64,000 nt of DNA from Siphonodentalium dalli (Eukaryota > Mollusca > Scaphopoda > Gadilida > Siphonodentaliidae), in assembly GCA_032622095.1 (NCBI GenBank), contig CP136069.1, positions 10,496,036 to 10,560,035 on the forward strand, in the 5' to 3' direction. Positions within the stretch are counted from its first letter, which is position 1. Each line of letters starts with the position of its first letter. A program made the position numbers and the translations under genes. This document shows, piece by piece, positions 23,641-35,209 of this stretch. Below the pieces are notes generated by a model, which was given only the letters and a program-made list of their open reading frames with translations, made no database searches and was not told the origin of the DNA.

Positions 23641-23884
23641 TTAACCCTTTGAGTGCCAGGTCGATTTTTGTATCAACCCATATACCCTGTGCCAATGCAT
23701 TCTCTTATATATGCGAGTCGACCATAGGTCGCCTCGCATATATAAGAGAATGCATTGGCCTAACAATTTTTTTTTTTTTTTTACAATTTTTTACAATTTT
23801 AATAATTTATTCTTATATTCTTTAACAGACTTATTTTGTAGGTTTAGGGCCGGTGAGATCGGTCCCTGGCACTCAAAGGGTTAA
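23641..23884. mobile_element. type P1 TTAA element
   Basis: Full length, opposite orientation to the 18906 copy. The poly-T spacer is longer. Confidence 0.87.
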
Positions 23885-24227
23885 CCTCTTCACTGCTATG
23901 ACATCCGAACTATTACGTTCATCCCCAATAGTTTCTAGCTTTGGCAACACCCATCCTCCATTTGCATCTATCCACTTGAGTACATTGTGAAGATGTTGTT
24001 GTGCATTTGTATTGTATATTACTTATATACTCATTTGTGTAATTATTATTCTGTGATGCTTATGGGAAGGTGGTTATGGCCCCACCTCCACGGCCAACCT
24101 ATTGCTTGCTTGTATATATATACATTTTGAAATATGATATACACTAATGGCTGTTTTAAAATAAATAGCCCATTTAATCAGACAATGTTTTTGCCTGATC
24201 TAGTAAACCCCCCACCCTTTAGTCTTG

Positions 24228-24585
24228 GGAATCCAGGGACATAAATAGAGGATCTACAACGAGTCCCCAGTTTATAGCAGAATTTACAAAACGAGTCCAG
24301 TAAATTACGTAGGTCCGAAGCAAGCCTTTTAGGTCCATACCTAATTTACTGGTAAAGACTCTTTGATGTATTTAAAGGCATAAATTTAATGAAATAACTT
24401 TTCATTAGAGTTTGTTGTAAAATATTGAAAGCCTCAGTATTTTGAGACGTAGCATATGGAATATAAACAGACGACAAAGGTCAACTGGCACTATTTCCTG
24501 TTATGCAACGAAAGTTTCATATCACAATTTATAGAATGGATTTATTGAATGGAATAAGGGTAGGATCGTGTAATAAAATAATTTT
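24228..24585. repeat. dispersed repeat, copy 2 (inverted relative to 7719-8180)
   Basis: It ends GGGTAGGATCGTGTAATAAA, matching the start of the other copy. The segments between the shared blocks differ in length. Confidence 0.8.
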
Positions 24586-24677
24586 CAGCAGCCAGTCAAG
24601 TTCAAACCTTGAAATTGGTCGCAGCAATAAGAAATTATGTGGGAAACATGTGGAATTTAACATGTCTCAGCGTTAAA

Positions 24678-24883
24678 TACAGTAATGACCTAAATAATCA
24701 ACTGCTTAACCACAGCAGAATTATGGGTGACTTTTCAGGATTTAGTCATAAATATGGCTTGTTGCCATTCATCGGAAAGCTCTCAGTGAGAGCTTTCCGA
24801 TGAATGGCAACAAGCCATATTTCCGACTAAATCCTGAAAAATTACCCATTATTAAGACGTCGATTATTTAGGGCATTATTGTA
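24678..24883. mobile_element. type B palindrome with deletion in the right arm
   Basis: The segment ATTCTGCTGTGGTTAAGG is mostly missing from the right arm. The flanks match a related repeat lacking the element at 31.8 kb. Confidence 0.85.
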
Positions 24884-25269
24884 TGCTGTGGGACATTTTT
24901 CCTAATTTCGACAGGTGCATGTTAGTATGATGAAGTGTACTAAATCTAAATAGAAAAATATCAAATGCTAAAAACTCTTCCCTCTTGAAATCATTATACA
25001 AATCTGTCACAGAACAGAATTCACCTATTATCAGGTCAGACACATCCTGAATTCAACTACTATAGCTAAATAGATCTACTATATCTATATTCAACTATTA
25101 AAAGCTAGTAAATCTCATGTCCAATATGTTTTTGCGAATACTACGGGATGGTGTATCACGATGCACCGACACATCTAGTGTAGACCAGTACCATACAGAA
25201 AATAAACAGCCTTGAGACAACGCTTGTTTTGTAGAATATGTTGAACGACAATGATAATTAATATTGACA

Positions 25270-25479
25270 TACAGTAATGCACTAAGTAATCGACTCCTTA
25301 ACCACAGCAGAATTATGGGTAACTTTTCAGGATTTAGTCGGAAATATGGCTTGTTGCCATTCATCAGAAACTGAGAGCTTTCCGATGAATGGCAACAAGC
25401 CATACTACCAACTAAATCCTGAAAAGTTACCCATAATTCTGCTGTAGTTAAGGAGTCGATTACTTAGGGTATTACTCTA
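25270..25479. mobile_element. type B palindrome
   Basis: TACAGTAATGCAC at the left; the right end is mutated to GTATTACTCTA. The left inner arm is shortened near the loop. Confidence 0.85.
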
Positions 25480-26110
25480 AGTACAGCTTCCTGAATGAGG
25501 TGATTGGCATGATCATATCAACACAATGATCAATTAACCTTTTATATACTAAATACTCATTGATGAGTAGTTATTCCGTAGGAAATGTTCAGATAATAAG
25601 TTCAACAAACAACAATATATCTGAACATTTCCCTCAATAAATAGGAATAGGGTCGGAATCTGAGTTATCTATATCTCTATAGAAAGGAGTATCAATTGAT
25701 GTACATGTATAGTAATACGATACTAATTATTATCACATGATAAAATATGTAAATAGGACTGCTTCCATACTTTATTATCTGCTGTCTGTTAATATCATCT
25801 TGGTCCATGTCATATTCTTCAAGTGATTCCCCACATATGTGTGGAGTCGGACATTTCCCACGTCACATGACATAAATGACATCGACCATGAACCCGGAAT
25901 TATAAAATAAAAGCATCATCACACATGACAAAACAAGCCCTGTCTATTTCTGAATAATCATTGCCAGTCTTTGTTTTATTAATGGATTCTAGGGTGGGTA
26001 GTGTGTAATAAACACAGAACGATACATATGTTAATGGGTTGGTTGACATGTCATCGCGGAAGAATACAGCTTGAGGCTGCACCTCTTGTCCTATCCTTCT
26101 GCACTGGCAC
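25480..26110. other. intron, nothing recognised
   Basis: Has GAAATGTTCAGATAATAAGT and TTCAACAAACAACAAT, which recur diverged at 31130-31180. Confidence 0.45.
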
Positions 26111-27306
26111 TTGTGCCATATCGACCAACCAATTAACACACTTTGCCATATCGACAAACCAATTAACACACTTTGCCATATCGACCAACCAATTAACACA
26201 CTTTGCCATATCGACCAACCAATTAACACACTTTGCCATATCAACCAACCTATTAACACACTTGTGCCATATCGACCAACCAATTAACACACTTTGCCAT
26301 ATCGACCAACCAATTAACACACTTTGCCATATCGATCAACCAATTAACACACTTTGCCATATCGACCAACCTATTAGCACACTTGTGCCATATCGACCAA
26401 CCAATTAACACACTTTGCCATATCGACCAACCTATTAACACACTTGTGCCATATCGACCAACCAATTAACACACTTTGCCATATCGACCAACCTATTAAC
26501 ACACTTGTGCCATATCGACCAACCAATTAACACACTTTGCCATATCGACCAACCTATTAACACACTTGTGCCATATCGACCAACCAATTAACACACTTTG
26601 CCATATCGACCAACCTATTAACACACTTGTGCCATATCGACCAACCAATTAACACACTTTGCCATATCGACCAACCTATTAACACACTTGTGCCATATCG
26701 ACCAACCAATTAACACACTTTGCCATATCGACCAACCAATTAACACACTTTGCCATATCGACCAACCTATTAACACACTTGTGCCATATCGACCAACCAA
26801 TTAACACACTTTGCCATATCGACCAACCTATTAACACACTTGTGCCATATCGACCAACCAATTAACACACTTTGCCATATCGACCAACCTATTAACACAC
26901 TTGTGCCATATCGACCAACCAATTAACACACTTTGCCATATCGACCAACCAATTAACACACTTGTGCCATATCGACCAACCTATTAACACACTTGTGCCA
27001 TATCGACCAACCTATTAACACACTTTGCCATATCGACCAACCTATTAACACACTTGTGCCATATCGACCAACCAATTAACACACTTTGCCATATCGACCA
27101 ACCTATTAACACACTTGTGCCATATCGACCAACCTATTAACACACTTGTGCCATATCGACCAACCTATTAATGTATTGACAAACTCAATAACACACTTGT
27201 GACATATCGACCAACCTATTAATGTATTGACAAACTCAATAACACACTTGTGCCATATCAACCAACCTATTAATGTATAGACAAACCTATTAACACACTT
27301 GTGCCA
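26111..27306. repeat. 30/31-bp tandem array with 61-bp higher-order unit
   Basis: TGCCATATCGACCAACCAAT plus TAACACACTT (30 bp) alternates with a 31-bp form that has CCTATT and ACTTGT. From about 26360 to 27100 they alternate regularly as a 61-bp dimer. At the right edge the units decay and gain TAATGTATTGACAAACTC. Confidence 0.97.
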
Positions 27307-27472
27307 TTCTGTGTATATATTTTGCCAAGAAACATTCAGAAAGAGGCTACCAAGCTATTTTATAGAAGCCGAATTGTTACTGATTTAAATACTATTTAAA
27401 AATTATTTACGTAATTGAATCTAGCTACAATTGAGAAATTCAGGATGTTTCATATTCCCATCGTCTAACACC

Positions 27473-27689
27473 TACAGTAATGCCCTAAGTAATCGACTCC
27501 TTAACCAGAGCAGAATTATGGGTAACTTTTCAGGATTTAGTCAGAAATATGGCTTGTTGCCATTCATCAGAAAGCTCTCCCCGAGAGCTTTCCGATGAAT
27601 GGCAACAAGCCATATTTTCGACTAAATCCTGAAAAATTACCTGTAATTCTGCTGTGGTTAAGGAGTCGATTACTTAGGGCATTACTGTA
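27473..27689. mobile_element. type B palindrome, best-preserved copy
   Basis: A 217-bp near-perfect palindrome from TACAGTAATGCCC to GGGCATTACTGTA with an 8-bp centre. CAGT/ACTG ends with flanking TA resemble the Tc1/mariner pattern. No transposase is present. Confidence 0.9.
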
Positions 27690-27767
27690 AACCGTTTTTA
27701 TTAATTGATAATAAGACTAAGACTATGTGAAACTTAACACAAATAATATAATAAATAATGAACTCAC

Positions 27768-27843
27768 TTGTTTTGCCTGCAACTGTAGCATGGACTATAA
27801 GAGCATCTATAGAGCCTCCTCGTATTTCTGGTGCGTTGTCACC
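27768..27843 (-). CDS. RAPGEF1: RAPGEF1 (C3G) exon 6, start of RasGEF N-terminal domain
   Basis: A 76-nt exon with acceptor TTTCATTCAG and donor A|GTGAGT, encoding GDNAPEIRGGSIDALIVHAT and VAGKT. The pattern of RGG followed by a hydrophobic ALIVHAT strand is the entry into the RasGEF-N (REM) domain in C3G-type exchange factors. This domain packs against and stabilises the catalytic helix of the CDC25-homology domain. The single left-over base A joins AG at 3651 to make a Lys codon across a 24-kb intron, giving GKTKFIYQEAFLTTYRTF, which is the expected continuation. Confidence 0.88.
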
Positions 27844-27942
27844 CTGAATGAAATTACCATAAATCTATTAAATCACTGACGAGTAGTTACTTGATTCCCA
27901 TAGATCAATTTGTCTGGTGTGTTATCACCCTTAATTTATTAG

Positions 27943-28415
27943 TGTCCCCCGACAATGTGGCAAGTCTATCGATACCGCCTTGTTAAAGAAATTTAAAAAA
28001 ATGTCAAAAAGGTTTAATAACTCCGTAAAAAAAAAAAATTCCGTCATCTATATACATTATGCACATCTCCAATATGTGGGTAACAATACTTTGAAGTTTC
28101 AAATATCTACGATCAAAACTGTAGGAGGAGTTGATTACACCATAAAGGTACCCTCATACAGAAAATTATATAAAATGTTGAAATTTTCAAAGTCGAAAAG
28201 GGTTTAATAACTCTGTCAAAAAAAAAAAATTCCGTCATCTATATACATGTTGCACATCTTCAATATATGGGCAACAATATTCTGAAGTTTCTAATCTCTA
28301 GGATGAAATCTGTAGGAGGAGATGATTACACGATGAAGGTACTCAAAAGTGTGACGGACGGACGAATGGACCCGTTTCTATAGTCCCCCCTTTTCTTTCA
28401 GAATGTCGGGGGACA
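27943..28415. mobile_element. foldback element with TGTCCCCCGACA ends
   Basis: The perfect 12-bp inverted end TGTCCCCCGACA / TGTCGGGGGACA bounds a 473-bp unit. Internally a ~190-bp segment is repeated twice (TTTAATAACTC, poly-A, TTCCGTCATCTATATACAT in each). A GGACGGACGAATGGAC stretch precedes the right end. Confidence 0.6.
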
Positions 28416-28468
28416 AAAATCCCTACCATGGATCATGGACCAGTCTGGATATAGTGTGTCTGGCATTT

Positions 28469-28561
28469 GCACTATGAGGCCCACAGAGGGTGAATTCAGT
28501 GACGCTATCACAGACAGCAGGCTAGCATAACCAAATTCACCCTCTGGGGACCTCATTCTTC
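28469..28561. mobile_element. type A hairpin with degenerate ends
   Basis: GCACTATGAGG and CCTCATTCTTC replace the usual ends. The remaining AGATTGAAGTTCCCC after it is the start of the central hairpin, cut by the TTAA element at 28609; the rest resumes at 29031 with GATGTTCACCCATTGGG. Confidence 0.7.
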
Positions 28562-28608
28562 AACCTTGACTGCTATGGGAAACCCAGGACCAGATTGAAG
28601 TTCCCCAG

Positions 28609-29030
28609 TTAACCCTTTGAATGCCAGGTCGATTTTTGTATCAACCCATATACCCTGTGCCAATGCATTCTCTTATATATGCGAGTCGACCATAGGTCGC
28701 CTCGCATATATAAGAGAATGCATTGGCCTAACAATTTTTCATCATTGGTTATTATTTTTTACAATTATTTACAATTTTAATAATTATTTTTTATATATTC
28801 TTTAACAATTTTATAATTTCACCCATACAGAGCCCCAGACAAACATGAGCAGACGACACTCTTATATATGCTTCCATGTATGTGTGGGGCTCCCTGCAGT
28901 GTTATTCATACATTAATTTTTTTATTTTATTTTTTTTTACAATTTTAATAATTTATTCTTATATTCTTTAACAGACTTATTTTGTAGGTTTAGGGCCGAT
29001 GAGATCGGCCCCTGGCACTCAAAGGGTTAA
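28609..29030. mobile_element. type P1 TTAA element with internal insertion
   Basis: It interrupts a type A composite. Roughly 28818-28915 is extra sequence with GAGCCCCAGACAAACATG and GTGTGGGGCTCCCTGC, related to the small hairpin at 9062. Confidence 0.82.
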
Positions 29031-29112
29031 AGTTTGTGATGTTCACCCATTGGGCACCTCGATTATGCATTTTATCTTCTGACTATAGATACTTCACATA
29101 AGATGAGGCCGA

Positions 29113-29160
29113 AGCAGAATGAAGTCCCCTGAGGGAGATTTTGGTGATGCTAGCCCACTG
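29113..29160. mobile_element. type A hairpin, left half only
   Basis: GCAGAATGAAGTCCCC leads to GATGCTAGCCCACTG, and then the homology stops. Confidence 0.65.
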
Positions 29161-29682
29161 TTTACACATCAGCCGTTTCTACTTCTTCCTTATAACCAAA
29201 TACTAGTAATTCTGTCGTCTGCTTATATTACCTGAACATCCCTCCAAATGAATAATAGACCGTTCCAGTGTATACTTTAATAACTAAATGGGAGAATTGA
29301 GCTCCTCAAATTTGACAGGGCGAACCATGAAAATACTGCTGGGTGGGAGCGTCTCAAATCTGACGAATCATGGCCCAAGTTTCATGTAATTTCTTAGGCA
29401 TAATTCAATTAGTTTCATCTTGACGAGATCTCTCTCACTGTGACAAATCACACATACATTTATTGGAATCATTAAAGTTGCTATAGCTGGTTACTATCAG
29501 GCATATTGTTAATTTCATCAATAACTAATTTGATACCATTGCGAGGAAAAAAATGGGCTGGGTTTTTATGTTTGAATATGGAGTTGATAACTTGGGAGTG
29601 GTGGATGATCCCACATGAGCGGGTCGTCATGAACACTTCCCTGTGCATGAAAACAAGCCTTGAAATAGGGTGTCTGTCATTT

Positions 29683-29866
29683 GCAGAATGAGGTCCCCAG
29701 AGGGTGAATTTAGTGATGCTGCCCCGCATAGCGGGCTATCATCACCAAATTCACCCTCTGGGAACCTCATTCTGCTGAGGTGTAAGCAGAATGAGGTCTC
29801 CATAGGGTGAATTTGGTGATGCTAGCCCGCTATCACCAAATTCACCCTCTGGGGACCTCATTCTGC
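29683..29866. mobile_element. two adjacent type A hairpins (29683-29775, 29786-29866)
   Basis: The copies are 10 bp apart without a central hairpin. The pair is bounded by CTATTTCAAGGCTTG and its inverse CAAGCCTTGAAATAG, so it moves or forms as a unit. The second copy has a shortened loop. Confidence 0.75.
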
Positions 29867-29950
29867 AAATGACAGACACCCTATTTCAAGGCTTGAATGA
29901 AAAACCAAAAGATACTACAATAATGATTCAACCTCGTATTGTTTTGTTAC

Positions 29951-30126
29951 CACAGTAATGCCCTAAATAATCGACTCCTTAACCACAGCAGAGTTATGGG
30001 TAATTTTTCAGGATTTAGTTGGAAACATGGCTTGTTGCCATTCATCGGAAAGCTCTGACTAAATCCTGAAAAGTTACCCATAATTCTGCTGTGGTTAAGG
30101 AGTCGATTATTTAGGGCATTACTGTA
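29951..30126. mobile_element. type B palindrome, internally deleted
   Basis: About 40 bp is missing from the right inner arm (GAAAGCTCTGACTAAATCC joins directly). Confidence 0.85.
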
Positions 30127-30244
30127 ACTAGTATGGAAACCAAACAAAAACAATTGTTTGACACTATTGACACTGATGTGTAATAAATACAAAAGCGCAT
30201 GAGATATGAAGGAGGTGAACTTTACCTCACTTGTTTGTTGGGTC

Positions 30245-30629
30245 TTAACCCTTTCAGTGCAAAGTCCGATTTTTGTATCAACCCATATACCCTGTGCCAA
30301 TGCATTCTCTTATATATGCGAGTCGACCATATTCTTTAACAGACTTATTTTGTATGTTTAGTGCCAGGGAATCTTACGTTTTTCATGGGCATCAAAATTA
30401 TTACTATGAATACTTGGTGATAGTTTTGAGTTATAACATGCCCCTAAGGTTTTATCCAGTTTGTTTTTAAATTCGCTATAGCATGCTTAAGCATACCCAA
30501 AAAAAATTCAACCCAAAAAAAATTTAACCCAAAACAATCTAAAAGAATTTTTTTAATTTTTTTTAGGGCCGATTTTACAGACCGTAAATTAGGGCCGATG
30601 AGATCGGCCCCTGGCACTGAAAGGGTTAA
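30245..30629. mobile_element. type P3 TTAA element, rearranged
   Basis: The left end CCCTTTCAGTGCAAAGTCC is P3; the right end shares GGGCCGATGAGATCGGCCCC with P1 but ends CTGGCACTGAAAGGG. The module is cut after its first half and replaced by other sequence. Confidence 0.75.
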
Positions 30630-30779
30630 GTTACAACTCAGACCTGATGGCTCTCGTTGTTTCATTGCGCCACAATAAACTCATGTTATAAAGTTTATCA
30701 CATTCACATGCGGTTCTGTATTTATAACAATCACAGGTTTATTTTCAGCTAGATCTCTAAAACTAGCTCTAAAACTCAC

Positions 30780-30942
30780 AGGTTTATTTTTAATCAGTTG
30801 ATCTGAAACATCAACATCGTCTAAAGCTTTCATCTCAACGAAGTCTGAATCATTGTCTCTCGGGAGTTCCTGTTTCGCTTCGGTTTTCTGTTCCACGACA
30901 GTGTTCTCCATCTGCACCGGCGCCGATGATCGCTTCCACTCA
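30780..30942 (-). CDS. RAPGEF1: RAPGEF1 (C3G) exon 5, acidic linker before the RasGEF-N domain
   Basis: A 163-nt exon with acceptor TTATTTTAG and donor CCT|GTGAGT. It reads EWKRSSAPVQMENTVVEQ at its start and ends LIKNKP, in phase 0, which matches the phase 0 start of the next exon. The peptide is acidic (RDNDSDFVEMKALDDVDVSD) and probably unstructured. The open frame continues beyond the donor to 30670, and the sequence AATAAACCTGTGA recurs 48 bases downstream, so a longer version of the exon is conceivable. The short version is preferred because its donor is close to consensus and it joins in frame to the well-recognised exon at 27843. Confidence 0.65.
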
Positions 30943-31054
30943 CTAAAATAAGATCATTGATAAGTAGTTATCCCATATGGATCCCCAAACGAATAGATGA
31001 ATGTACTGATGAGTGTCGTCTGCTCACTGCTCTGTGGGGCTCACTGTGGGTTAA

Positions 31055-32180
31055 CCCCTTCCACTCACTAAAACAAGATTAGAGGAAAATATATTTTAAC
31101 CCTTTCTATCCTATAGCATCATGAGTAGTTATATCATAGGAAATATTCAGATAATTAGTTCAACAAACGACAATGGATCGGTCAAAAAAAAAAAATTCTC
31201 CCCTTCCAATATACTCAAATTTCATATTGAAATTCAAACATCAAATTAAACAATATTTACGTCTCAGGATATCTCATTCATAATCAGTTACTGAATCGAT
31301 GGGATTCCCTCCATTTCATTGGAGAGTGGCGAAGCTCGTGCATGATTTCATTGGTTTATGGCATAATAGATCACTTCACAGATAGAGGTCAATGACGTGT
31401 TGACAAGTTTCCCCAATCATTGTCAAACTCAACTATTGTTGGAAAACTGAATGCAGGCGATATATCCATAACTCATACATTTTACTCATCGCAATATAGG
31501 AGAAATCAGCTTCGAGTTTTTATCAGTCAATGATATGCGTGACTGATTAATCTTTCACATCTTGTTGTATTTATAACTATTTCTAAATTCTACGATTCTC
31601 ACAAACATTTACTACACATGGAATACACTCCATATTTGGAAATGGTTTATTACGTCATGTTGGGAATGCCGCATCGTTGTAGAAATAAAATTTAGTGGAC
31701 ACATCTAGAGACGTACATCCGTTAGGATTATCGTCGTCTTATTAAAGAGACTGATTAATCATCTGAGGACTGGACTGTTTCCAGTCCTTGAAATTGGCCC
31801 ATAAGCAATGCCATGGAAAACGCTTTGGCAACATTTGGAATTTAACATGCCAAATCATTAAATTCACCATGGGACATTTTTCCTAAGGGCTGTGTTTCCA
31901 ACTGTGGAGTTTGAACAAGAAATGTGAACTGGGCCATTGGAATTGCTCCTTTTAATACAGAAAAAGATCAATATTAGTCGATGTCATTTGAAGTCAAAAC
32001 AGGTACATATTACTTCAGTATAATATATATGCATAGACAAAACCAACGGTACATCAATTGATTTTCCAGCATTGGGATTACAATTCTGACACTGTTCTGC
32101 AAATGAAAAGAATTTCGGGCTTTTCCAAATCCAGCGCAACTCAAATTAAACTTGGGTACTACTAAAAATAGGCCTATATG
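31055..32180. other. intron, partly dispersed repeats
   Basis: 31826-31885 matches the flanks of the type B element at 24678. The rest is unrecognised. Confidence 0.5.
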
Positions 32181-32472
32181 TACAGTAATGCCCTAAGTAA
32201 TTGACTCCTTAACCACAGCAGAATTATGGGTAATTTTTCAGGATTTAGTCCGAAATATGGCTTGTTGCAATTCATCGGAAAGCTCTCACTGAGCAGAATT
32301 ATGGGTAACTTTTCAGGATTTAGTCGGAAATATGGCTTGTTGCCATTCATCGGAAAGCTATCACTGACAGCTTTCCGATGAATGGCAACAAGCCATATTT
32401 CCGACTAAATCCTGAATAATTACACATAATTCTGCTGTGGTTAAGGAGTCGATTACTTCGGGCATTACTATA
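32181..32472. mobile_element. type B palindrome with duplicated left arm
   Basis: AGCAGAATTATGGGTAA and the sequence after it occur twice (32218 and 32284) before the single right arm, so the copy is ~75 bp longer than usual. Confidence 0.85.
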
Positions 32473-32864
32473 GGTAACCCAGGGTATCCAAGAAAAAAGC
32501 TTACAATATGTGGCTATGGCAATATCACTCTCCTTAATATATTTCTCATATATTTATTTTGTTTTCGATGCGATATCTCAAAATAATAAACTTCACCGCC
32601 ATCACAACAAATCCAAAGCGAAAATTGTTTTCCCGGAAGAGCAGTACAAAATCGGGAATCTTAATTGGAACAGAAAACTGTTCTCTTGACTAAGTCAAGG
32701 TTTCGCGCATGTTTTATGCATCTGGTAAAAGCAATGATATACCGATATCTATGGATGATAAGATCACATAACCAAAGTTCTATTTTTTTATTATATCATC
32801 AAAAATATTCATCAGATAAAAGACCCGCAGTTAAAAAAAAATCTCAAAAGACACTATTTTTTTT

Positions 32865-33009
32865 TTAACCCTTTCAGTGCCAAGTCCGATTTTTTTATAA
32901 ACTTATAGCTCTTTCCATAAATGTATCACATTATTATGCAATAAATTTGAAAAATTATCAAGGAAATATGGGTTGATACAAAAATCGGACTTGGCACTGA
33001 AAGGGTTAA
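32865..33009. mobile_element. type P3 TTAA element, short
   Basis: 145 bp with inverted ends CCCTTTCAGTGCCAAGTCCG and inverse. It has no palindromic module. Confidence 0.82.
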
Positions 33010-33166
33010 AGAAAAAAAAGAATGCTTTATCTAAACATTTCCCTCAATAAATAAACCTCATTCTGCCCTTTTATTTTAATATCTGTCGTCTGCTTTTATC
33101 ACCTTAACATCCCTCCAAATAAATAACAGATATCCCATAGTAGTTGAATCAGAAGATTAGTCCTAA

Positions 33167-33259
33167 GCAGAATGAGGTTCCCAGAGGGTGAATTTGGTGA
33201 TGCTAGTCCATCGTGCGGGATAGCAGCACTAAATTCATCCTCTGGGGACCTCAATCCGC
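33167..33259. mobile_element. type A hairpin
   Basis: The left arm is intact; the right end is changed to CTCAATCCGC. An unrecognised open frame abuts it to the right. Confidence 0.7.
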
Positions 33260-33553
33260 AAATGACTTTTGATCCATGTAAATTAGAGCGGGGATAAAAA
33301 ATTTGTTGGTGTTCTCGATGAAAAACACCAGTTTTACCGGCTCATTGTTTTCATAAAACTCACTGATAAACATCTCGAAATCACACCATGTTAGTCCCTG
33401 AAGTAAATGGTATATCATTTTTGAAGATTTAGATAGCAAATTGTAATGAGATTATATATTTAGATGTGAGATACCAGTTATTTTGGTCAAATAAAATATA
33501 CACATATGAATATGTACAAATATTTAATAATTTTTTTGCAAAAACAAACTTAC

Positions 33554-33663
33554 TTGTCATTATCCAAGCGTTGCTCAGTTGGAATCTTTTCACTCATACT
33601 GAGAGCTTTCTCTCGGAATTCATTAGCGGAAGAATCAGAAAGACTGGATAAAGTTGACACAAA
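33554..33663 (-). CDS. RAPGEF1: RAPGEF1 (C3G) exon 4, short linker exon (acceptor uncertain)
   Basis: About 110 nt encoding 36 residues beginning FVSTLSSLSDSSANEF and ending EQRLDND, followed by a strong donor, AA|GTAAGTTTG. The only acceptor that keeps the phase of the preceding exon is GTGATAG at 33665-33664. Stops occur in this frame just upstream, so the exon cannot start at the better-looking TTTACAG sites at 33684 and 33722. The end phase (two bases, AA) fits the T at 30942. The 30 bases upstream are part of a perfect direct duplication (33667-33696 and 33705-33734) that copies a pyrimidine-AG signal. No domain is recognised. The exon is supported by splice phase on both sides rather than by homology. 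Confidence 0.5.
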
Positions 33664-33799
33664 ACTATCACGGTTCTGTAGATGCTGTAAAGTAAAATAA
33701 AACAGTCACGGTTCTGTAGATGCTGTAAAGTAAAAGCCTCAATATATATGACAGATTTCATAATTAAGAATGTTGTATATATATATATACATGTATATA

Positions 33800-33923
33800 T
33801 GAGTCTCCCAAGAGAATACATTGGCGTAACAATATTTATCTTGACCTTCGCATATATAATAGAGTGCACTGGCACAGGATCTTTAATGTTATGCCAGCGC
33901 AGCTCCCATCATGAAAGGGTTAA
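33800..33923. mobile_element. type P5 element remnant
   Basis: A degraded module and the right end AGCTCCCATCATGAAAGGGTTAA remain. Confidence 0.55.
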
Positions 33924-34000
33924 AGACATATTATGGACATTCTTGGTTGCGTGTAAAACTGATAAGTTAGAATTCAGGCACTATGCCAACTGGAGGAATG

Positions 34001-34216
34001 TACAGTAAAGCCCTAAATAATCGACTCCTTAACCACAGCAGAATTACAGGTAACTTTTCAGGATTTAGTCGAAAATATAGCTTGTTGCCATTCATTGGAA
34101 AGCTCTCAGCGAGAGCTTTCCAATGATTGGCAACAAGCCATATATCCGACTAAATCCTGAAAAGTTACCCATAATTCTGCTGTGGTTAAGGAGTCGATTA
34201 TTTAGTGCATTACTGT
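34001..34216. mobile_element. type B palindrome
   Basis: TACAGTAAAGCCC and GTGCATTACTGTA ends; the loop arms share the variant GCTTTCCAATGA. Confidence 0.88.
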
Positions 34217-34344
34217 ATACACAGAACACAATCTTCAGTAAATTGACCATACCACTCCATAGAAAACATTGTCTGAACTACACTCAATTGTAAATATTCA
34301 CTGCTTGAATCGGGACGCAATAAACTAACAAACACAATTTTGCC

Positions 34345-34660
34345 ATGGAGAGTCACTGCATTTAATTAATTTATCCACCGCTCACTACCTTTATTTAATT
34401 AATTTATCCACTGCTCACTACCTGTATTTAATTAATTTATCCACCGCTCACTACCTGTATTTAATTAATTTATCCACCGCTCACTACCTGTATTTAATTA
34501 ATTTATCCACCGCTCACTACCTGTATTTAATTAATTTATCCACTGCTCACTACCTGTATTTAATTAATTTATCCACTGCTCACTACCTGTATTTAATTAA
34601 TTTATCCACCGCTCACTACCTGTATTTAATTAATTTATCCACCGCTCACTACCTGTATTG
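34345..34660. repeat. 33-bp tandem array, ~9 units
   Basis: TTTAATTAATTTATCCACCG plus CTCACTACCTGTA; the only common variant is CCACTG. Confidence 0.95.
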
Positions 34661-35209
34661 CCTACATAAAGCCTGCATAATAAACATTACGTTTATTACG
34701 TCAATGTAGCTTTATTAGGTCAACATAGCTTTATTAGGTTAGTACTACTTTCGTGACATAATTGAATATGCAAATTGCACAGGTAATTAGGGACGTCAAC
34801 CGAGCTGAATAATGTCATTGTGATTTGGGACGTTTTCATCGTCCATAATTCACCGCAATTGATACAAAACTTCGAAATCGGATGTGTTTTCACTCTAAAA
34901 TATCTATAAACCATTAGAACAAGGTCAGCTTAGAATAACTATTAAAATAAACAATTTCGGTCTAAGCTGAATTCCAATTTTTGACTTGACCTAATAAATG
35001 TAAGGGCGTCATCGAAGTAACGAATGTAAAACTGAGAAAAATGACAGATTTACCTCACAAAAGGCAAGTTTTGTGTGATGGATAAATAAAAAATGTAGAT
35101 AATGTTGTCGCTTAAACTGTTTATGTCCGCCTGGTGGATTTAGCATCTATTGGTCCCGACAGAACCTCACCCAATAGATGCTCAAATCCCACTCATGGAC
35201 ATATACAGT

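Noticed and set aside
26001-26861. Open frames in the 30/61-bp array
   Set aside because: Simple translations of a tandem repeat, open on both strands.
29481-29729. Minus-strand open frame with a good acceptor-like TTTTCATGCACAG
   Set aside because: No matching donor, no recognised domain, and exons 5 and 6 already join in phase without it. It could be a captured fragment, but there is no support.
33251-33439. Minus-strand frame with GLTWCDFEMFISEFYENNEP
   Set aside because: The peptide looks protein-like, but I do not recognise the family and see no splice sites. It abuts a type A hairpin and may be a fossil fragment.
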